Shown: one piece after another, positions 20,029 through 32,720 of the stretch | Position numbering within the stretch: the first letter of the stretch is position 1 | How the letters are laid out: each line of letters opens with the position of its first letter | From: Juglans regia | Lineage: Eukaryota > Streptophyta > Magnoliopsida > Fagales > Juglandaceae | DNA: 64,000 nucleotides | NCBI RefSeq assembly: GCF_001411555.2 | Contig: NC_049905.1 | Coordinates: forward strand, 14,322,586-14,386,585 | Direction of reading: 5' to 3' | Made by a program: the position numbers and the translations under genes | Notes under the pieces: model-generated | Database searches by the model: none | The model's input: the letters and a program-made list of their open reading frames with translations, nothing else | What the model was told of the DNA's origin: nothing

Positions 20029-22019
20029 TGTAATACCCTGGTCCTTCCTTCTTACGTACGCTTCTCTCTTTCTGACATATGTTCCGTCTTTATGACGTAA
20101 GCAAATCCAGAGGACAGAGATTTTGTGATTGTCTACCCCTTCTATCTAGCGACTACAAGGCTCGTCATGCATGCCGAACCATGATGGCGTGTTTCGAAAG
20201 ATATCGTGTGACTTCTAGGCCACGCCTAGTGTTTTAAATATGCTGAAAATATTTATAAGGAGTATTTTCAGTGTTATTGAATTAAGATTGATCTTAAATA
20301 CGACAATCATAATATTCTTGAAGAGCTCAAAAGATATTATGATTGTTGAAAATCATTTTAATTTTGTTATTAAAATGATTTCAATTATTTAAGACATTAT
20401 GAGATTTAAATTATGTTGAAAGCTTTTATCAATTAAATGGTTTTATTCTCTTTAATATGTTAAGTGAGACTTCATCATTTTATTAATGATGAAGAATATT
20501 ATTTTATAAACTAAAGTTAGTTTAAAATAATATTCTCCCTTAATTTCTCTAAGTGCTTTTAATTAAGTTAATGTTTTACGCATTTTCAAATCAGTGTTTG
20601 AGATCCATCGTTAGATCGTTACGTGGATCCCCAGATGAAGAGACTGGGTTAAATACCCAGACCCTCCCTTTCCCCCTCACTTTTCCTCAGCTCTCTCTCT
20701 CTCCTCCCTCTCCCCAGCGTACGCTATACGCAGTCCATCTCCATGCCGAACTGCTCCATGCCTCGGCTTGGCACCGCAGTGCATCGGCAGACCTCACCGC
20801 TGGCACCACCAGCTCCACCTCACGCCGGTGAGTCCTCCCATGCTGATATCCCTCTCCCACGCTCCCTCTCTCTCTCCGCTGGCCATGCACAGCCTGAACG
20901 GGCTTAGTGCTTACTACGCCGCTGTGCGCCGTCCTCTGGCGACACCACCTCCACAGTAGCTTCCCCACCCACCGGCCATCCTCCTCCACTGAAGTTGGCC
21001 TTCACCTTGTAGCCCTCCCTCTCCCCTCACGATAAGTAGCCGAAATGGGTTTTTAACCCATTTCCCCTCCTTGCGCCGCCATACGCGGCCACCCACGGCC
21101 ACCAAGCGCCACCATGGTCTCCCCCTTCCCTCCCCCTTCCTCCTCCACGTGACCCGAGGCCCATAGCCTCCCCTTGATCCACCGCACGAGGCTCCTCCCA
21201 CACATGGGTTTCACACCTTCCACTGCCGTGCACCGCCACCCACGGTGATTGACCTCCACCTTCAGCCTCCTCAAGCCACCACCAAGCCATCCACAACCCC
21301 GATCTGCCACCCATGCATGCACACTTTCTCTCTCTCCCATGGCTTCTCCCCCTTCCTACACGACCATTCCCTCCTTCCTCCGCCGTGAGCCACCGTGGCG
21401 CCACCCCAGTGCCACCAGGAGCTCCACCAGCAACCCCTCAGCCCAACCCTAGGTCCAAACCACCACTTTGAGTGGTCGGTAGTCACTGCACGTGAACAGC
21501 CACTGCGCGTCGCTGACCGCCACTGTACACAGTTAGATCCGCCATGTTACACTCCTTGCCATCATCCCGAGCCCTTCACGAGCCCTTCCAAGACCACACC
21601 TAGCTATGCAAATGCCTAAACAGTTAACGTACGTGGGTTAGCCTCCACGTACGACACTTCCGACATCATCGGCTGTGACGATCAACGAGCAACACACGGG
21701 TTATCCCGTCGATGGTATAACCCTCTATCCCTCGTTAATTATGTTAGATATTGATTAGTTGACTAGGTTGTAGACTGAGCTGTTGGTATTGTGGAGTGTG
21801 GTATTGTGATGTGGTGCTGTTTGATAAAGTGTTGGGCATATCTGTGTAGTGTGGTGGTGTGATGTGATATGATGTGTATGTGAGGTGTTGGGCATATATG
21901 TGTTGGGTGGAGATGTATTGTGCCGTGTAGTGTGCGGTGAAGTGTCGGGTGTAATTGGGAAGTGCACAGTGTAGTGTTGTGGACTGTGCTATATTAGTGA
22001 CGTGGCAGGTGAAATGGGA

Positions 22020-22652
22020 ACAGTACACGCTGAGTGTACTCTGTGTGTAGCATAGTGTGAGACAAGGAGAGTATATGTAAAATATACCCTCTTGGCATAT
22101 TGTGGAACGGGATGAGTACAAGTGGAGTGGACTCCATGTGGTGGATTGATGCACCATATGGCGTGTATGCCATAGTGGTGATGTGGCGTAATGCATGTGA
22201 AGGGAGTACATGGGAAGTGTACTCCGTATGGCGGAATGATGTACTATATGGCGGGTACGCCATAATGGTGATGTGGCATGGTATGTATGAGGGGAGTACA
22301 CGTGGAGTGTATTCCATGTGGTGGAGTGATGCACTATATGGCGAGTACGCCATAGTGTTGATGTGGCGTAGCATGTGAGAAGGGAGTATGCATGGAGTAT
22401 ACTCCATATGGTGGAGTGATGCACTATATGGCGGGTATGCCATAGTGGTGATGAAAGGAGTACACATGGAGTATACTTCATGTGGTGGAGTGATGTACCA
22501 TATGGCTAGTATGTCATAGTGGTGATGTAGCATATGTAAAGGGCGTACACGCGGAGTGTAGTCCATGTGGTGGAGTGATGCACCATATGGTGGGTATGCC
22601 ATAGTGGTGATGTGGCATATGTGAAGGGAGTATACATGGAGTGTACTCCATG
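22020..22652. repeat. Family-A minisatellite, copy 2
   Basis: Shorter array than in copies 1 and 3, built from the same two-hairpin unit (GGAGTACAC/GTGTACTCC-like, then CACCATATGGC-like with GCCATAGTGGTG). The number of units differs between copies, as expected for slippage or unequal exchange. Confidence 0.82.
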
Positions 22653-23643
22653 TGGCAGCTACACTCCGTGTGGCGTGTCGTAGAGATAAGGATGGTTATG
22701 TGATTGATGGGCGTGGAACGTGATGAGTAGTATCTGGAACTATGGAACAGTGTCTCGAGGTAGCTATGGCAGCATGTAGTCTAAGGTGACGGGTGTCACC
22801 ATACTTGACTTATGGCTGAGAATAAGCGTAAAGTAGTAGAACAAGTATAAGAGTGCGTAGCGGAAACATGACTGGGGAATGTCACGAAGTGACGTGACTA
22901 TTGACGGTCGTGCTTGTGATGGGCAAAGTAGCGGAAGAAGTGTGAGACTACGCAGCGGAAGCATGACTGGGCAATGTCACGAAGTGACGTGGTTATTGGC
23001 AACCATGCTTATGATGGGTGAAATGTTAGAGTGTAGGAATGGCGTAACGGGAACGTGACGAGATGTAACGATGTGACGGGAGTACGTGAGGAACCGTACT
23101 CGTGATGAGTTAGGAGTTGACGTAGCAGAATGTTGGGTAACGCGACAAGGTCACAGTGTAGCTTTGGAGCAATCTCGAGCTACATGACGTGACATAAGGC
23201 GTAATTGTGAATGGGGTCTTGTCGTGTTAAGTGTTGGGATGAACTGTCAAAAGGGACGAGTAGCGTGAAGAGTCATTCTAGCCAGGTTAAGAGAAGGTTG
23301 ATATCGGAGTATGGTGCTTGTTTACACAAGCAGGTGATCAACGTGTCATATGTTAATCTTAGGTGATAAAGGGGTAAGGTACATGTGTAATCTGGTTAGA
23401 CATATGTGCCGGACGGATTCACCATGTGTAATGGGTAATTTGTCACTAGTATAGTGACACGGTGCTTAAGCCTCAGAGTTCGCTTAGAGCCGTGTGGCCT
23501 GTATAGATGGGAATGAGGATTAGTATGGGTTAAGGTGCATGAAAATAGTGACGGGCATATTATCTAGGATTGGGATGCGTGATTCGATCGATCGGAATCA
23601 TGCATCAGAATGTGGTTGTAAGAAGAGTAAGATGAATGTCTTA

Positions 23644-23841
23644 GGGCAGGTTTGGGGGTGAGATGAGAATTTTGTGTTTTGTTTTAGTGTTTAAAATATT
23701 ATGTTTTAGTATTATTATTGTATTGGGATTTGAAAAAGTTAAATTGTTTATTATATTTTGTATGGAGGTTTGAAAAATGTTTAATGATGAGATGAGATGA
23801 GATGAGAATCTTGTATCTCATCCCACCCCCCAAACCTGCCC
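23644..23841. mobile_element. Tourist-like MITE (PIF/Harbinger), 198 bp
   Basis: Begins GGGCAGGTTTGGGGG and ends CCCCCCAAACCTGCCC, and is flanked by TTA at 23641-23643 and 23842-23844. Copies 1 and 3 of the host element have the uninterrupted GTCTTAGTGTCTTAATCC at the same point (about 15840 and 42140), which proves the insertion and the 3-bp duplication. The interior is AT-rich with GAGATGAGATGAGATGAGA near 23789. No frame; it would depend on a PIF/Harbinger transposase elsewhere. Confidence 0.92.
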
Positions 23842-25564
23842 TTAGTGTCTTAATCCTAAGGTGAATCATGGGTTCACTTTAGGGGATGAGCACTTGAGAC
23901 AAGATTTTGAGTTGAGAGATGTGGTGACCTAAGTGTTCCCCGAAGGGTTTAGCATAGTAAAGGGCATGTAAGTGCACGGGATAGAAGGAGAGTGCTCCAA
24001 GTATATCAAAGTTCTAATTATAGTTTAAGTTGCTTATGTATTAAATAGAAAATGACGCTAAGGTATGTGTATGCATGTAGGTTGCCATCTGACAAGCACA
24101 TGAATGGACTACATGATATGCAAGTAGCATGGAGTACAGGTAAGTATTACGTTCATACTCTTCTAGAGTTTTCCAAGATACAAGCAACGCTTTTCCTTTA
24201 AGATGCTTACGAAAAGAAACGAAAGATGTTTTACGAAAGAAAGTGCTAAGTGTTCAAATGTATAAGTATGTACGGCCCCTCCTTGGCAGCCCCATTTTAC
24301 GCACCCAAAGTATTAATTGTACGCATGTGAATGGATGACTATACGCTGTATCTATTGTATGTATTTTTTAAGAAAATCTATAAACTGATGAAAGCGCATG
24401 AAAGGCATGAAAACGGATGCTTTTATGGATCCTACGAATCAACGCTTTCATGTGCGCCATGAGGTGATGCTTGTGGATGCCATGAGAGACGACATTCAAG
24501 GTGATCCTTATGGATGCCATGAAAGCCGACGTTTAAGCCCATGTATGTTCTTAAATGACGTTTTTCACGAACGAACTGTTAAACGAAGGATAGGACTGAA
24601 ATGAACTGAAAAAGGAAAGACGATTTTTGGGCTTACGCCCCAAACGATGCTTTCTCATGAAAAGAAATGTTTTCACATGAAAGGACTGTTAAATGAAAGA
24701 ATGAACTAAATGAAAGCTCCCGCTCTTTCGACCTGACATGAACGAATGAATGAAAAGTAAAGAAAGACATGAAAGCATGAAATGTATGAAGATACGTAAC
24801 GGCCACATGAATGAATGAAAAAGGTACCAATGAATGGGCAGATTGCAATGCTGGGTAAGTAGTACTGGTAGTGCACCCAGTGCTACCCCCTGACTGAAAA
24901 GGGATTCCCAACCCGTGGCTATGGGTGGAGTCCGGGTCCAAATGAAGACCGCTAACTACAACACATGGGGCGTAACAATGTGTACTGGCCTATGAAAATG
25001 ATAAGAATGAATGGATGTATGCATGCATGTACGAACGCACGAATGCACGAACCTTGAAGAAATGAAGGCACTGATGGGAGAAACGTTTTACAAAAAGAAA
25101 GCCTATGTTTAAAACATAAAAACCCCGTCCAATGATGTTTTCAAATGAACGCATGTATGACACGTATGCATGCACGTAATAGTATGTATGAATGACGAAT
25201 GCATGAATGAAAACCTATGTTGTTATATTTTAACTGTATGAAGTAATGTTTACGAGTCTTCGACTCATTTTAGTTTTTATGCATGTCCCTCCCCCCATAG
25301 GAACTGCATGATTAGGACGGACACGGCCCATGGGAAAGAGTACAGAAGTCTAGGCATGAGTTTTAAATGCCCGAGAGGCCTTTTATTGTAAAAATTAATG
25401 TTTTCTGTTGTAAACCTCTTTTATCCTAAAGCACATTTTATTTTATAAACGTAGAGTCTCGCACCCTGGGTATGCAAGTGAAAAGTTTTAAATCGGACAG
25501 TAATTCCCATCGTCCTTTCTAAAAATATTTTGTAAAAGGTCCCACCACAAGGACGGGCGTTACA

Positions 25565-26551
25565 GTCTCCTTTCCAGCATATGAAGTTAGATGATTGGAG
25601 AAAGTGTTGTGATCTTTTCGCATATCCAGATTATCAGGTATTTTACATTTATATCTTTTAATTATTTACATTTATATTCGTTCTATATATTATATGTATA
25701 CACATTACAATTAACATTCTTAATATATTTTTTAGCACTTGAGTTCTACAAATGCACAGAATAGATCTACTCTGACTGTGTACCATCTTGCCGGTTCAAG
25801 GTCATTCCACCGTCTCACTGAAAAAATTGTAATTAAAAAATTATAGAATTCATTTATTTTTCTGATATTCTTTTATTTAAGTACTAATATTTTCTTTTTA
25901 AAATTGCCAATGTCGCTTTGTTAGAAACGTGATGATCCTGAAAACTTTTCCCTCATTCATGTCTATGCTGCAGCTCTCACTAATGAGCATAGTGAGCAGA
26001 TGGATCCTGTCGCTGCAGATAATTATGTAAGCAATGTTAATTTTGTTAAATAAATTATGTAACATGTGAATAAATTTTTTTATTTCTATTTCTTTTAATA
26101 CGTTACTTATTAACGATCATTACCTTTCAAATTATAGGAAAAAATGATGGATATGCAGTCGACTTCTGGAGAATCCTCTCCTAGTAACATAGACATATTC
26201 ACGCAAGTGCTCGGGCCGTAGTCTAGTATGGCAAGAGGTTTGGGACGATCTATCAAGCATAGATGTTCATCCTCCTCTACCTCATCGAGTTCACAAATTA
26301 ATAATCTTACCAAACATTTAGAAGCTGCATGGCGTAAGAATGAGTATATGAGGTCAAGATAGAAAGAGTTAGAGTCTCTTTTAGAATGACAGTCTCATTT
26401 AGAGATGCATTTGCAGGACCAGCAGCTCTACGAGGAGGAAAGAATACGTAGTGAAGTCTAAGAGCAAGTGCAACGGGAGATGATGGTGCAAATGGAGCGT
26501 ATTATGTCGTTGCAACAGAATCGCGGTGGGCAAGAAAAAAAGAAGAAATAA
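25565..26551 (+). pseudogene. CACTA TNPA/Ptta-like gene, 3' exons
   Basis: Resumes after copy 2 with MKLDDWRKCCDLFAYPDYQ. GT-AG introns fit 25638-25735, about 25828-25926 and about 26027-26137. Exon content includes STLTVYHLAGSRSFHRLTEK, DPENFSLIHVYAAALTNEH, EKMMDMQSTSGES and the SSMARGLGR motif, then a C-terminal Glu/Gln-rich helix (LQDQQLYEEERIRSEV, QVQREMMVQMERIMSLQQ) likely to be a coiled coil. In-frame stops occur at about 26219, 26360, 26387 and 26459. This matches the layout of Transposase_24 proteins (conserved block, RGLG motif, coiled-coil tail). Confidence 0.72.
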
Positions 26552-26689
26552 ATTGTATCAGTAGTGGTGGCTAGTTTTAATATATAATTTTAAAATTTTA
26601 CAAGACATTGTTATTTGTTAATTGATGTTATGTAATATGATAGAATTGGTATGCTTTTAAATTTTATGAAATTAGTATTTCTGATCTGT

Positions 26690-27372
26690 ACGTTCGAATG
26701 TAAAGTAAAAACGTTCAAAAATTGATTCCCATTCGAACCAATGTTCAAACGTGAATACATAAAACTATATAGTAACATTCGAACCTAGGCATATACGTTC
26801 AAACATACTGACCCTCAAACGAACAAAACGTTCGAATGATTAAACAATTAATGTTCAAACAAACCTCCGAACGTACCACATGCATTCGAACGCTCTTTCG
26901 TTTATATTTGAAATAACGTCCGAACGTTAAATCCGTAACGTTTGAACATTAGTTCATTAACGTTCGAACGTTTATTATAATTAACGTTCGGATACATAAA
27001 CATTCGAACGTAAATATGATACGTTCGAACTATAATCAACGAACGTCAACTTCTCTCATTCGAATGCCAATCGGTCGGGTTGCCGTTCGAACGTTCAATT
27101 GGACGTTCAAACGTTACTTTCTGTGACAGTTCTCAACCATCACAAAAAAAAAGGGAACGTTCGAACGTTCAACCAAACGGAACACCTCCAACCGTCACTA
27201 AAAATATTTTTAGTGACATTCAACAGTAAACCGTCACTAATTATTTTCTATGACGTACATTAGGTGACGGTCATGGTGACGGTTTCAAACCGTCACCAAA
27301 TATCTTTAGTGACGTTTTGGCAATTTTTTTTGACAGTTTCCTATATTACAAAAGACAAATTGTGTTGTAGTG
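26690..27372 (+). repeat. CACTA-1 3' subterminal repeats and terminal inverted repeat
   Basis: Many copies, in both orientations and with small variations, of the palindromic motif ACGTTCGAACG between 26690 and 27170. These are followed by GTGACGGTTT/AAACCGTCAC inverted pairs (27165-27310) and the terminus at 27372. In En/Spm-type elements such arrays are the binding sites of the TNPA-class protein. That function is inferred from position, not shown. Confidence 0.8.
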
Positions 27373-28788
27373 TATTGAAATTGTGAGAATCTTAAAATTT
27401 AAATTTTGAATTAAAAATAAAAATCTAAAAAAATGAGGCTGACACTCAATATGCATAATGTTGTGCATAAAGTTGTATGCATGTAGTGGTTCTACTTAAT
27501 AGAAATAATGGTTTTTTCTCTCTGCATGCATTATGATAACGCATAATGCATTAGTGAGGTAGACATGATGTACTGAGATCATTTCACTTGCTCATTTGGG
27601 CACATTCGAAATTATATTATATATAATGATAATAATAGTAATAATAATAGCAATAATGTAAAAAATAAAATAAAAAAATAACAATAATGATTTTTTTACA
27701 TGGTCATCTGGCCTCACACGAAAGTTATATTATATATAATGATAATAATAACAATAATAATTTTTTTGCTTGCTATTATACATCGTGCATAGTGCATTGA
27801 TGAGGTAGACATCCAATTATATGATCCTTTCACATGCTCTTTTGGACTTGTTCGAAAATTACATTATATATGATGATAATAATGTACTAATTTTTTCTCT
27901 TAATATAACAAATACCATTTAAATCATTAAAAAAAATATATCATTTAAAATCTCGTGACAACATATTATGAATGTACATATATAGAAAATTTTCAACTTA
28001 TATAATTATAAGTATATTTATTAATATTATTTTAGAGTTTATTTTGAAATTTATGAGTTATGAGAAAAGAGAGATCAGATTATGGAAAGTAGGTCAATAT
28101 TTAGAGCAGGAAACGCTTAAAGCAGGTCAATGTTGAAAGCACCAAGCATTCGTTGTTCAGCCCTAATGGAAAAGGTTTGAATCAATCCAACGTCAGAAAA
28201 CCATTGAATTTTCTGCCCTAATGGACAAATGTTTGAATCGGTCCAATGTCACAAAAGCATTTTTAATTAATGCTTCGTTTGGGATTTGGGCTTGCGGGCC
28301 TGGGCGCACAATCATCACAGTCATCCCGTGCGCTGCCCAACAGCCCATCATTAGCGGTCCCAAAAGGGACACGGGAAAATTAAATATTAAGGGTTGCCTC
28401 TTTTCAGACTCGAAACAGTGCAAATAGAGCCATTGCAAATATCTGAAAATCTGATTCTGATTTCGACTCAGCATCATTGGCGTCGGAGTTCTGATAAAAT
28501 GGTCTGAGTTGGAGTCAAATTCCAACTTCATTTCGACACTGCTCCAATAAAAGTATAAAACCCAAATCCGACTTTGCTCTAACATATTGGATTAGAGTTA
28601 GAGTTCAAATTTGAACATCAACAAAAGTTGGAGTCGGATCTTTTGGATGTTGACTCTACTCAGTCGGTGGTTAGCCTTAACTGGTTGGATATAGCAAGTG
28701 TGACCGTTAGTCCAAGTCAAACACATCTATCATTTGATAACACGTGCGAGTATATAACGATTTTGAAACCATTTTAACAAAATAAAAA
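27373..28788. other. Unassigned AT-rich sequence with diverged direct repeats
   Basis: Between about 27540 and 27890 three diverged copies of a roughly 110-bp unit occur, each with a TATATATAATGATAATAAT-like core, and two of them open GAGGTAGACAT. From 28060 to 28700 the sequence is more complex, with GACTC/GAGTC-rich text near 28460-28640, but no recognised protein. A 130-codon minus-strand frame (28193-28585) has no motif I can name. Confidence 0.4.
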
Positions 28789-29708
28789 GGGTTAAATATT
28801 AAAATAGTTCGTGTGCTTTACCATCCAAACAAATTAGTCATTGAGTCTTAAATCTGAACTAATTTTTACTCCATATACTTTGAACTTTGATCAAAATTAA
28901 TCATTTTCTTATCATTGTATTAGTTAGCTGTTAGTAGTCATAGGTCAACACCATTAAAAATTAAAAACTAGTAGTCTGAGTAGTGCCTCAATCTCAGTGT
29001 GGCTGGTCATCCTCTCAGACCAACAATTGATCATCGCCTTGAAAGATATTGTCTCACCAACTCTCTATTGTTTTTTTTTTTTTTTATAAATAAAATAGAT
29101 TCTCCAATTTTATACAACATTTATAAATCTAGAAATAGAAAACAATTTTCGGAAATCCATTTATAATGGACAATGAGTCAAGTCTTAATTTTTTAAAAAA
29201 TTAAAAAAAATACAGAAATAATATTAAAATTTCATTTAAAAATTAAACAAATTCTTAAAAAAAATAAATTTAAAATGAATATCATATTTTGGATTTCATC
29301 CCAGTTTTAACTTCTAAAACTAATTAAACAAAATTTTTGGGATTTAACTTGGAATTAAAACTAAAAATGTTTCTAAATTAAATTTCAATCAATTGTTTCT
29401 TTAAACAAAAATATAACTCATAAGGAAAACAATATAACTCAAAAGGGAAACATAGTTATTCGTTTTAAATTGAATTTCTTTTAGAAGTTTTTTTTTTAAA
29501 TTTTTATATTATTTGTGTTTTTTAATTATTTTAAAACTTTTTATTAGTGTTGACCTGACATTTAACAGTTGACTAATGAAATTGTAAAGAAATGATTAAT
29601 TTGATCAAAATTGAAAGTATAAACAGTAAAAAGTTCAAATTCAAAACTTAGGGACGTACCTAATGTGTCGTGGAGACAAATCACATAAACTATTTGAATA
29701 TTTAATCC
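28789..29708. mobile_element. Mutator-like MITE with long terminal inverted repeats, 920 bp
   Basis: The ends read GGGTTAAATATT (28789) and AATATTTAATCC (29708). The arms remain similar for about 170-190 bases (CTTTGATCAAAATTAATCATTT on the left against its complement near 29590). Flanks AAATAAAAA and AAAAAAAAA match in 8 of 9 bases, consistent with the 9-bp target duplication of Mutator-like elements, although A-rich DNA makes this weak. No transposase frame in the interior. Confidence 0.72.
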
Positions 29709-30150
29709 AAAAAAAAAATTATAACTTCTTGTTGACATCCTTTAGTCATCTATAAATATGTGCTTAAGCCTGCGGGTTATTTATTTAAAGAAGTTTTTGA
29801 AATTCTCTCTCTTTCAAAAGGTTTTCATTTCTTCAAACTAGTGATTAGTATCTATTTATTTTGTAGAAAATAAATGACTAATCTCTTGGCAGAATAGTAT
29901 AACCGGAAGGTTTTCAAATCTAATTTTATTTGTGTATCACACAATCATATAATATACTTATTTTGGACTTCAATATATTTTGAAGTCAAATTTATTAAAA
30001 AATCGCGTGCATACTGTTATTGGTGGAGATGGATATTATCTTGATGAAAGCAACATTGTGTGTGCCCTAAAGCAAAACCTTTTACTCCCTTCTTCTCATA
30101 CAACCCTATTTAGTCCAACAATCTTAAGACAATTTCTGTTTAACTATTGT
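29709..30150. other. Possible LTR or leader of the copia remnant
   Basis: A TATA-like CTATAAATATGTG near 29750 and a CTCTCTCTTTC run near 29804 precede the gag-like frame that follows. I could not define LTR edges or a primer-binding site. Confidence 0.3.
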
Positions 30151-30771
30151 GCATAGTTTGAGAAAGTTTGTTGTGGACTTTGTTAAACCCAAACACTTTG
30201 ATGAAGCCAATTTTCGATGTTGGCAAAAGAGGATGCATTTTCTCATAGCCAATCTTAAGGTGGTGTATGCTCTAGCCACTCCCAAGCCTTATGCAAGTGA
30301 GGATGAGATAAATGGTTAGAGTCAAGCAAGGATTAAACAAGAACAACACGACTAAATCTGCAAGGGACATATTTGAAATGTAATTTCTGGCACATTTTTT
30401 GGCACTTATGAGAACAAGGCAACCACCAAGGATTATTTGTATTCACTTGAGGCTCAATTCATTAATTTAGAAGACACCACAAGTAAGAATTTTCTGCCAC
30501 CAAACTTTATAAAATGATACATTGTAGGCTTGTCATTATGCATACTCTTGATCATTTCATGTAATATGAAAATGGATGGTTCTATATCGGTTTCATCCAT
30601 TTTGATAAACTTTCTCAATTATGGAAAGACTATAAAAAAAAGTCTGAAATATATAAGGAGGACCTGTCTCTACAAGATTTAGGCCATCATCTTCGTATAG
30701 AGCAAGAAGTCAAGCTTAGAGATAGTAAGGAAGAGCCTAATATAAATTGGAGTTTTGGATTGAGACTCTAA
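30151..30771 (+). pseudogene. gag: Ty1/copia gag remnant (UBN2-type)
   Basis: The frame near 30180-30300 encodes KPKHFDEANFRCWQKRMHFL followed by LKVVYALATPKP, the conserved start of copia Gag proteins of the UBN2/gag-polypeptide family. Further pieces are GTFFGTYENKATTKDYLYSL and SLEAQFINLEDTTSKNF (30395-30490), then shifted remnants to about 30770 (LQDLGHHLRIEQE in another frame). Several stops and frameshifts are present. No zinc knuckle, integrase or RT follows. Copia Gag packages element RNA; this copy is dead and truncated. Confidence 0.68.
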
Positions 30772-30885
30772 TGTTTGATTAGGGTCTCAAATTGAAAAAC
30801 TTGAAACCCTAATCAAGTGTAATTTTGTTTAATTGTAAGAACCTAAAATCTTTTATACTTTGTATTATGTCAGAAGTTTGATAGT

Positions 30886-32720
30886 TTGATAAGTTTAGTG
30901 GATAATAGTGATTGTGCCAGTGTCGGTGATGATAACACATCTCCAAGTACAAATACTAGAGCTAGTGTTACGTCTTCTACACCCATGGGTCTACCAAAGA
31001 TAAAAGCTATCTCCGTCCTACGGGAACAAGTTACAAAATTAGAGAGTGGTAACCCCATTGACCCACAAACAAAATGTAATTATATTGGTGTTGTTTATGG
31101 TTATCACTATAAACGACGTGGCACTTCCCCGCTGAAGAATCATTTAGAAGAACAAACTTAATTTTGATTTCAATTGTTATAAAAACAAGTTTGGAAAAAT
31201 TGTCTCCATCTCAATCTATTTCGACCGCATATTGATAGTTTAATAGTTAGAAAATGATGAATGAGAGCATTGCAAACAATAAATTGAAGGAGTTTGTAAA
31301 TTTTGACCCGGATAGGTGTAGAAGGTCTTTAGCTCTTATGATAATAATTAACAAGATACTATTTTGGTTTGTGTAGGGTGGAGGGTGAAGGGTTCAAAGC
31401 CTACTCTAAGAACTAGGAACCTAGGTTTAACATTTCTTCTCGCCACACAGTAGTGAAGGATGTTCTTAAAATATATGAGCTTAAGAAGGATTTGTTGAAG
31501 GGTCAAAGAACTTTCCTTGATATTGATACATGGGAATCCATCCAGAATTTGAACTACCAGTGTTTAACTCCTATTTTGTAGACAGTGATTGGAGGTTATG
31601 CAAAATGGTTCTTAAATTTTGTTTAATCATCGATCACAAAGGTGATACCATTGTAAAGACAGTGGAGTCCGGAATAAAGGGGTGGGGTTTAGAGTGGGTG
31701 GTGACAATAGCAATGGATAATGCCTCGCCAAATGATACCGCATTTGAGTATTCGAAGAATAGAGTTAGAGAGGAAAATATGTCTATTTTGGGTGGTGAGT
31801 TTTTGCATGTTCTATTTTATGCACAGTTCGTCAATCTTATTGTGAATGTTGGTTTGAAATATGTTAATAAGTCGGTTGCAAGTGTAAAAAAGATAGTGAG
31901 GTTTGTGAGATCTTCAATAGCTAGACTTGAGAAATTCAAGACCTTTTTTCTTGTTGTGGATATTAAATGTAAGAAGATGTTATCTGTTGATGCTAGAAGA
32001 TAGAACTCAACATTTTTTATGTTAGAAACACTCGTACAATATATAAATGCATTTGATGCCATGAGAGATGAGGGACATGCAATATGCCTGCCACTTTGAT
32101 GAGAAAGAAGGGAGGAAAGTATCCGAGTCTTTGTCACATGCACCATTTATGATTCTTTGTATTATCAAATGAATATTGTCAACAAGCTTTTTAAGTAAAT
32201 GAGCAATTGGATGAAATATGCAAAAATGTTAATCCTACTTTATGTATTATAACATTGAACATTAGGCTCAAGTATGAGGCATATTGGTGAGATTTGAGTA
32301 CGATCAAAGTTTTGCAATATGTCAATATTGTTCTTGACCCGTGGTACAAAATTGATGGAATGGTGTATGGGTTGGAAAACACTAGTGGGAAGGAATGAGC
32401 AAATCAACTAACGTTGAAGGTTAAGGATAGCCTCAAATGGTTGTATGATGAGTTCGCTGAATTCAGGGTGGTTAATATCAATGTTCCACCATCCACGACA
32501 TTGCCTTATCTCAAAGTCGATAAATTGAAAAAGCGCAAATGAGGTTTGAGGTTTGGCAATAGCCATGAACTTTGAAAGAGTTTAGACGGCCAATCAGACT
32601 TGGAGAGATACTTGTCTGCGGTGTTACACCCATATGTAGAGGAATTTGATATTTTAGATTGGTGAAAGGTAAATGCCATCAAGTATCCTGTTCTTATAGA
32701 TAGTCCATAGTATTTTGGTC
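30886..32720 (+). pseudogene. hAT transposase remnant (BED zinc finger, RICESLEEPER-like)
   Basis: A BED-finger-like region lies at about 31030-31150: KLESGNPIDPQTKCNY, VYGYHYKRRGTSPLKNHLEE. The second metal-binding Cys is lost (CNYIG instead of CNYCG). Core blocks follow in changing frames: RRSLALMIIINKI near 31320, a long open piece at 31530-32003 with KFCLIIDHKGDTI, ESGIKGWGLEWVVTIAMDNA and VRFVRSSIARLEKFK, then NSTFFMLETLVQYINAFDAM. Near 32620-32680, YLSAVLHPYVEEFDILDW resembles the start of the hAT C-terminal dimerisation domain. Many stops. hAT transposases cut and paste DNA elements; this one is a relic. Confidence 0.8.

Larger units (their letters stand above)
20029..25564 (+). mobile_element. 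Family-A giant solo-LTR-like element, copy 2
   Basis: A 5536-bp insertion starting TGTAATACCCTGG and ending GGGCGTTACA, flanked by GTCTC at 20024-20028 and 25565-25569. The interrupted exon of the TNPA/Ptta-like gene reads on across the empty site. Same internal order as copy 1: hairpin run 20243-20534, promoter-like GGGTTAAATAC near 20648, GC island 20690-21610, CGTACGTGG/CCACGTACG stem 21628-21653, minisatellite 22020-22652, long tail. It carries a 198-bp Tourist-like MITE at 23644-23841, which is absent from the other copies. No coding capacity. Confidence 0.82.
10086..27372 (+). mobile_element. CACTA (En/Spm) transposon CACTA-1, with two nested insertions
   Basis: A CACTA element with a tnp2 pseudogene (10086-19240) and a downstream TNPA/Ptta-like pseudogene (19340-26551), both on the plus strand. 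Past the second gene lie ACGTTCGAACG-type subterminal repeats (26690-27170) and GTGACGGTTT/AAACCGTCAC hairpins. The element ends at 27372 in a sequence whose reverse complement is CACTACAACACAATTTGTC, a textbook CACTA end. The 5' terminus is not visible, so the start given is that of the coding region and the true left end probably lies upstream, possibly near 7.6 kb. Two family-A elements with 5-bp TSDs sit inside the genes. Confidence 0.85.

Noticed and set aside
28193..28585. 130-codon minus-strand frame
   Set aside because: No motif or domain recognised, low-quality composition and no supporting context. Not called as a gene.
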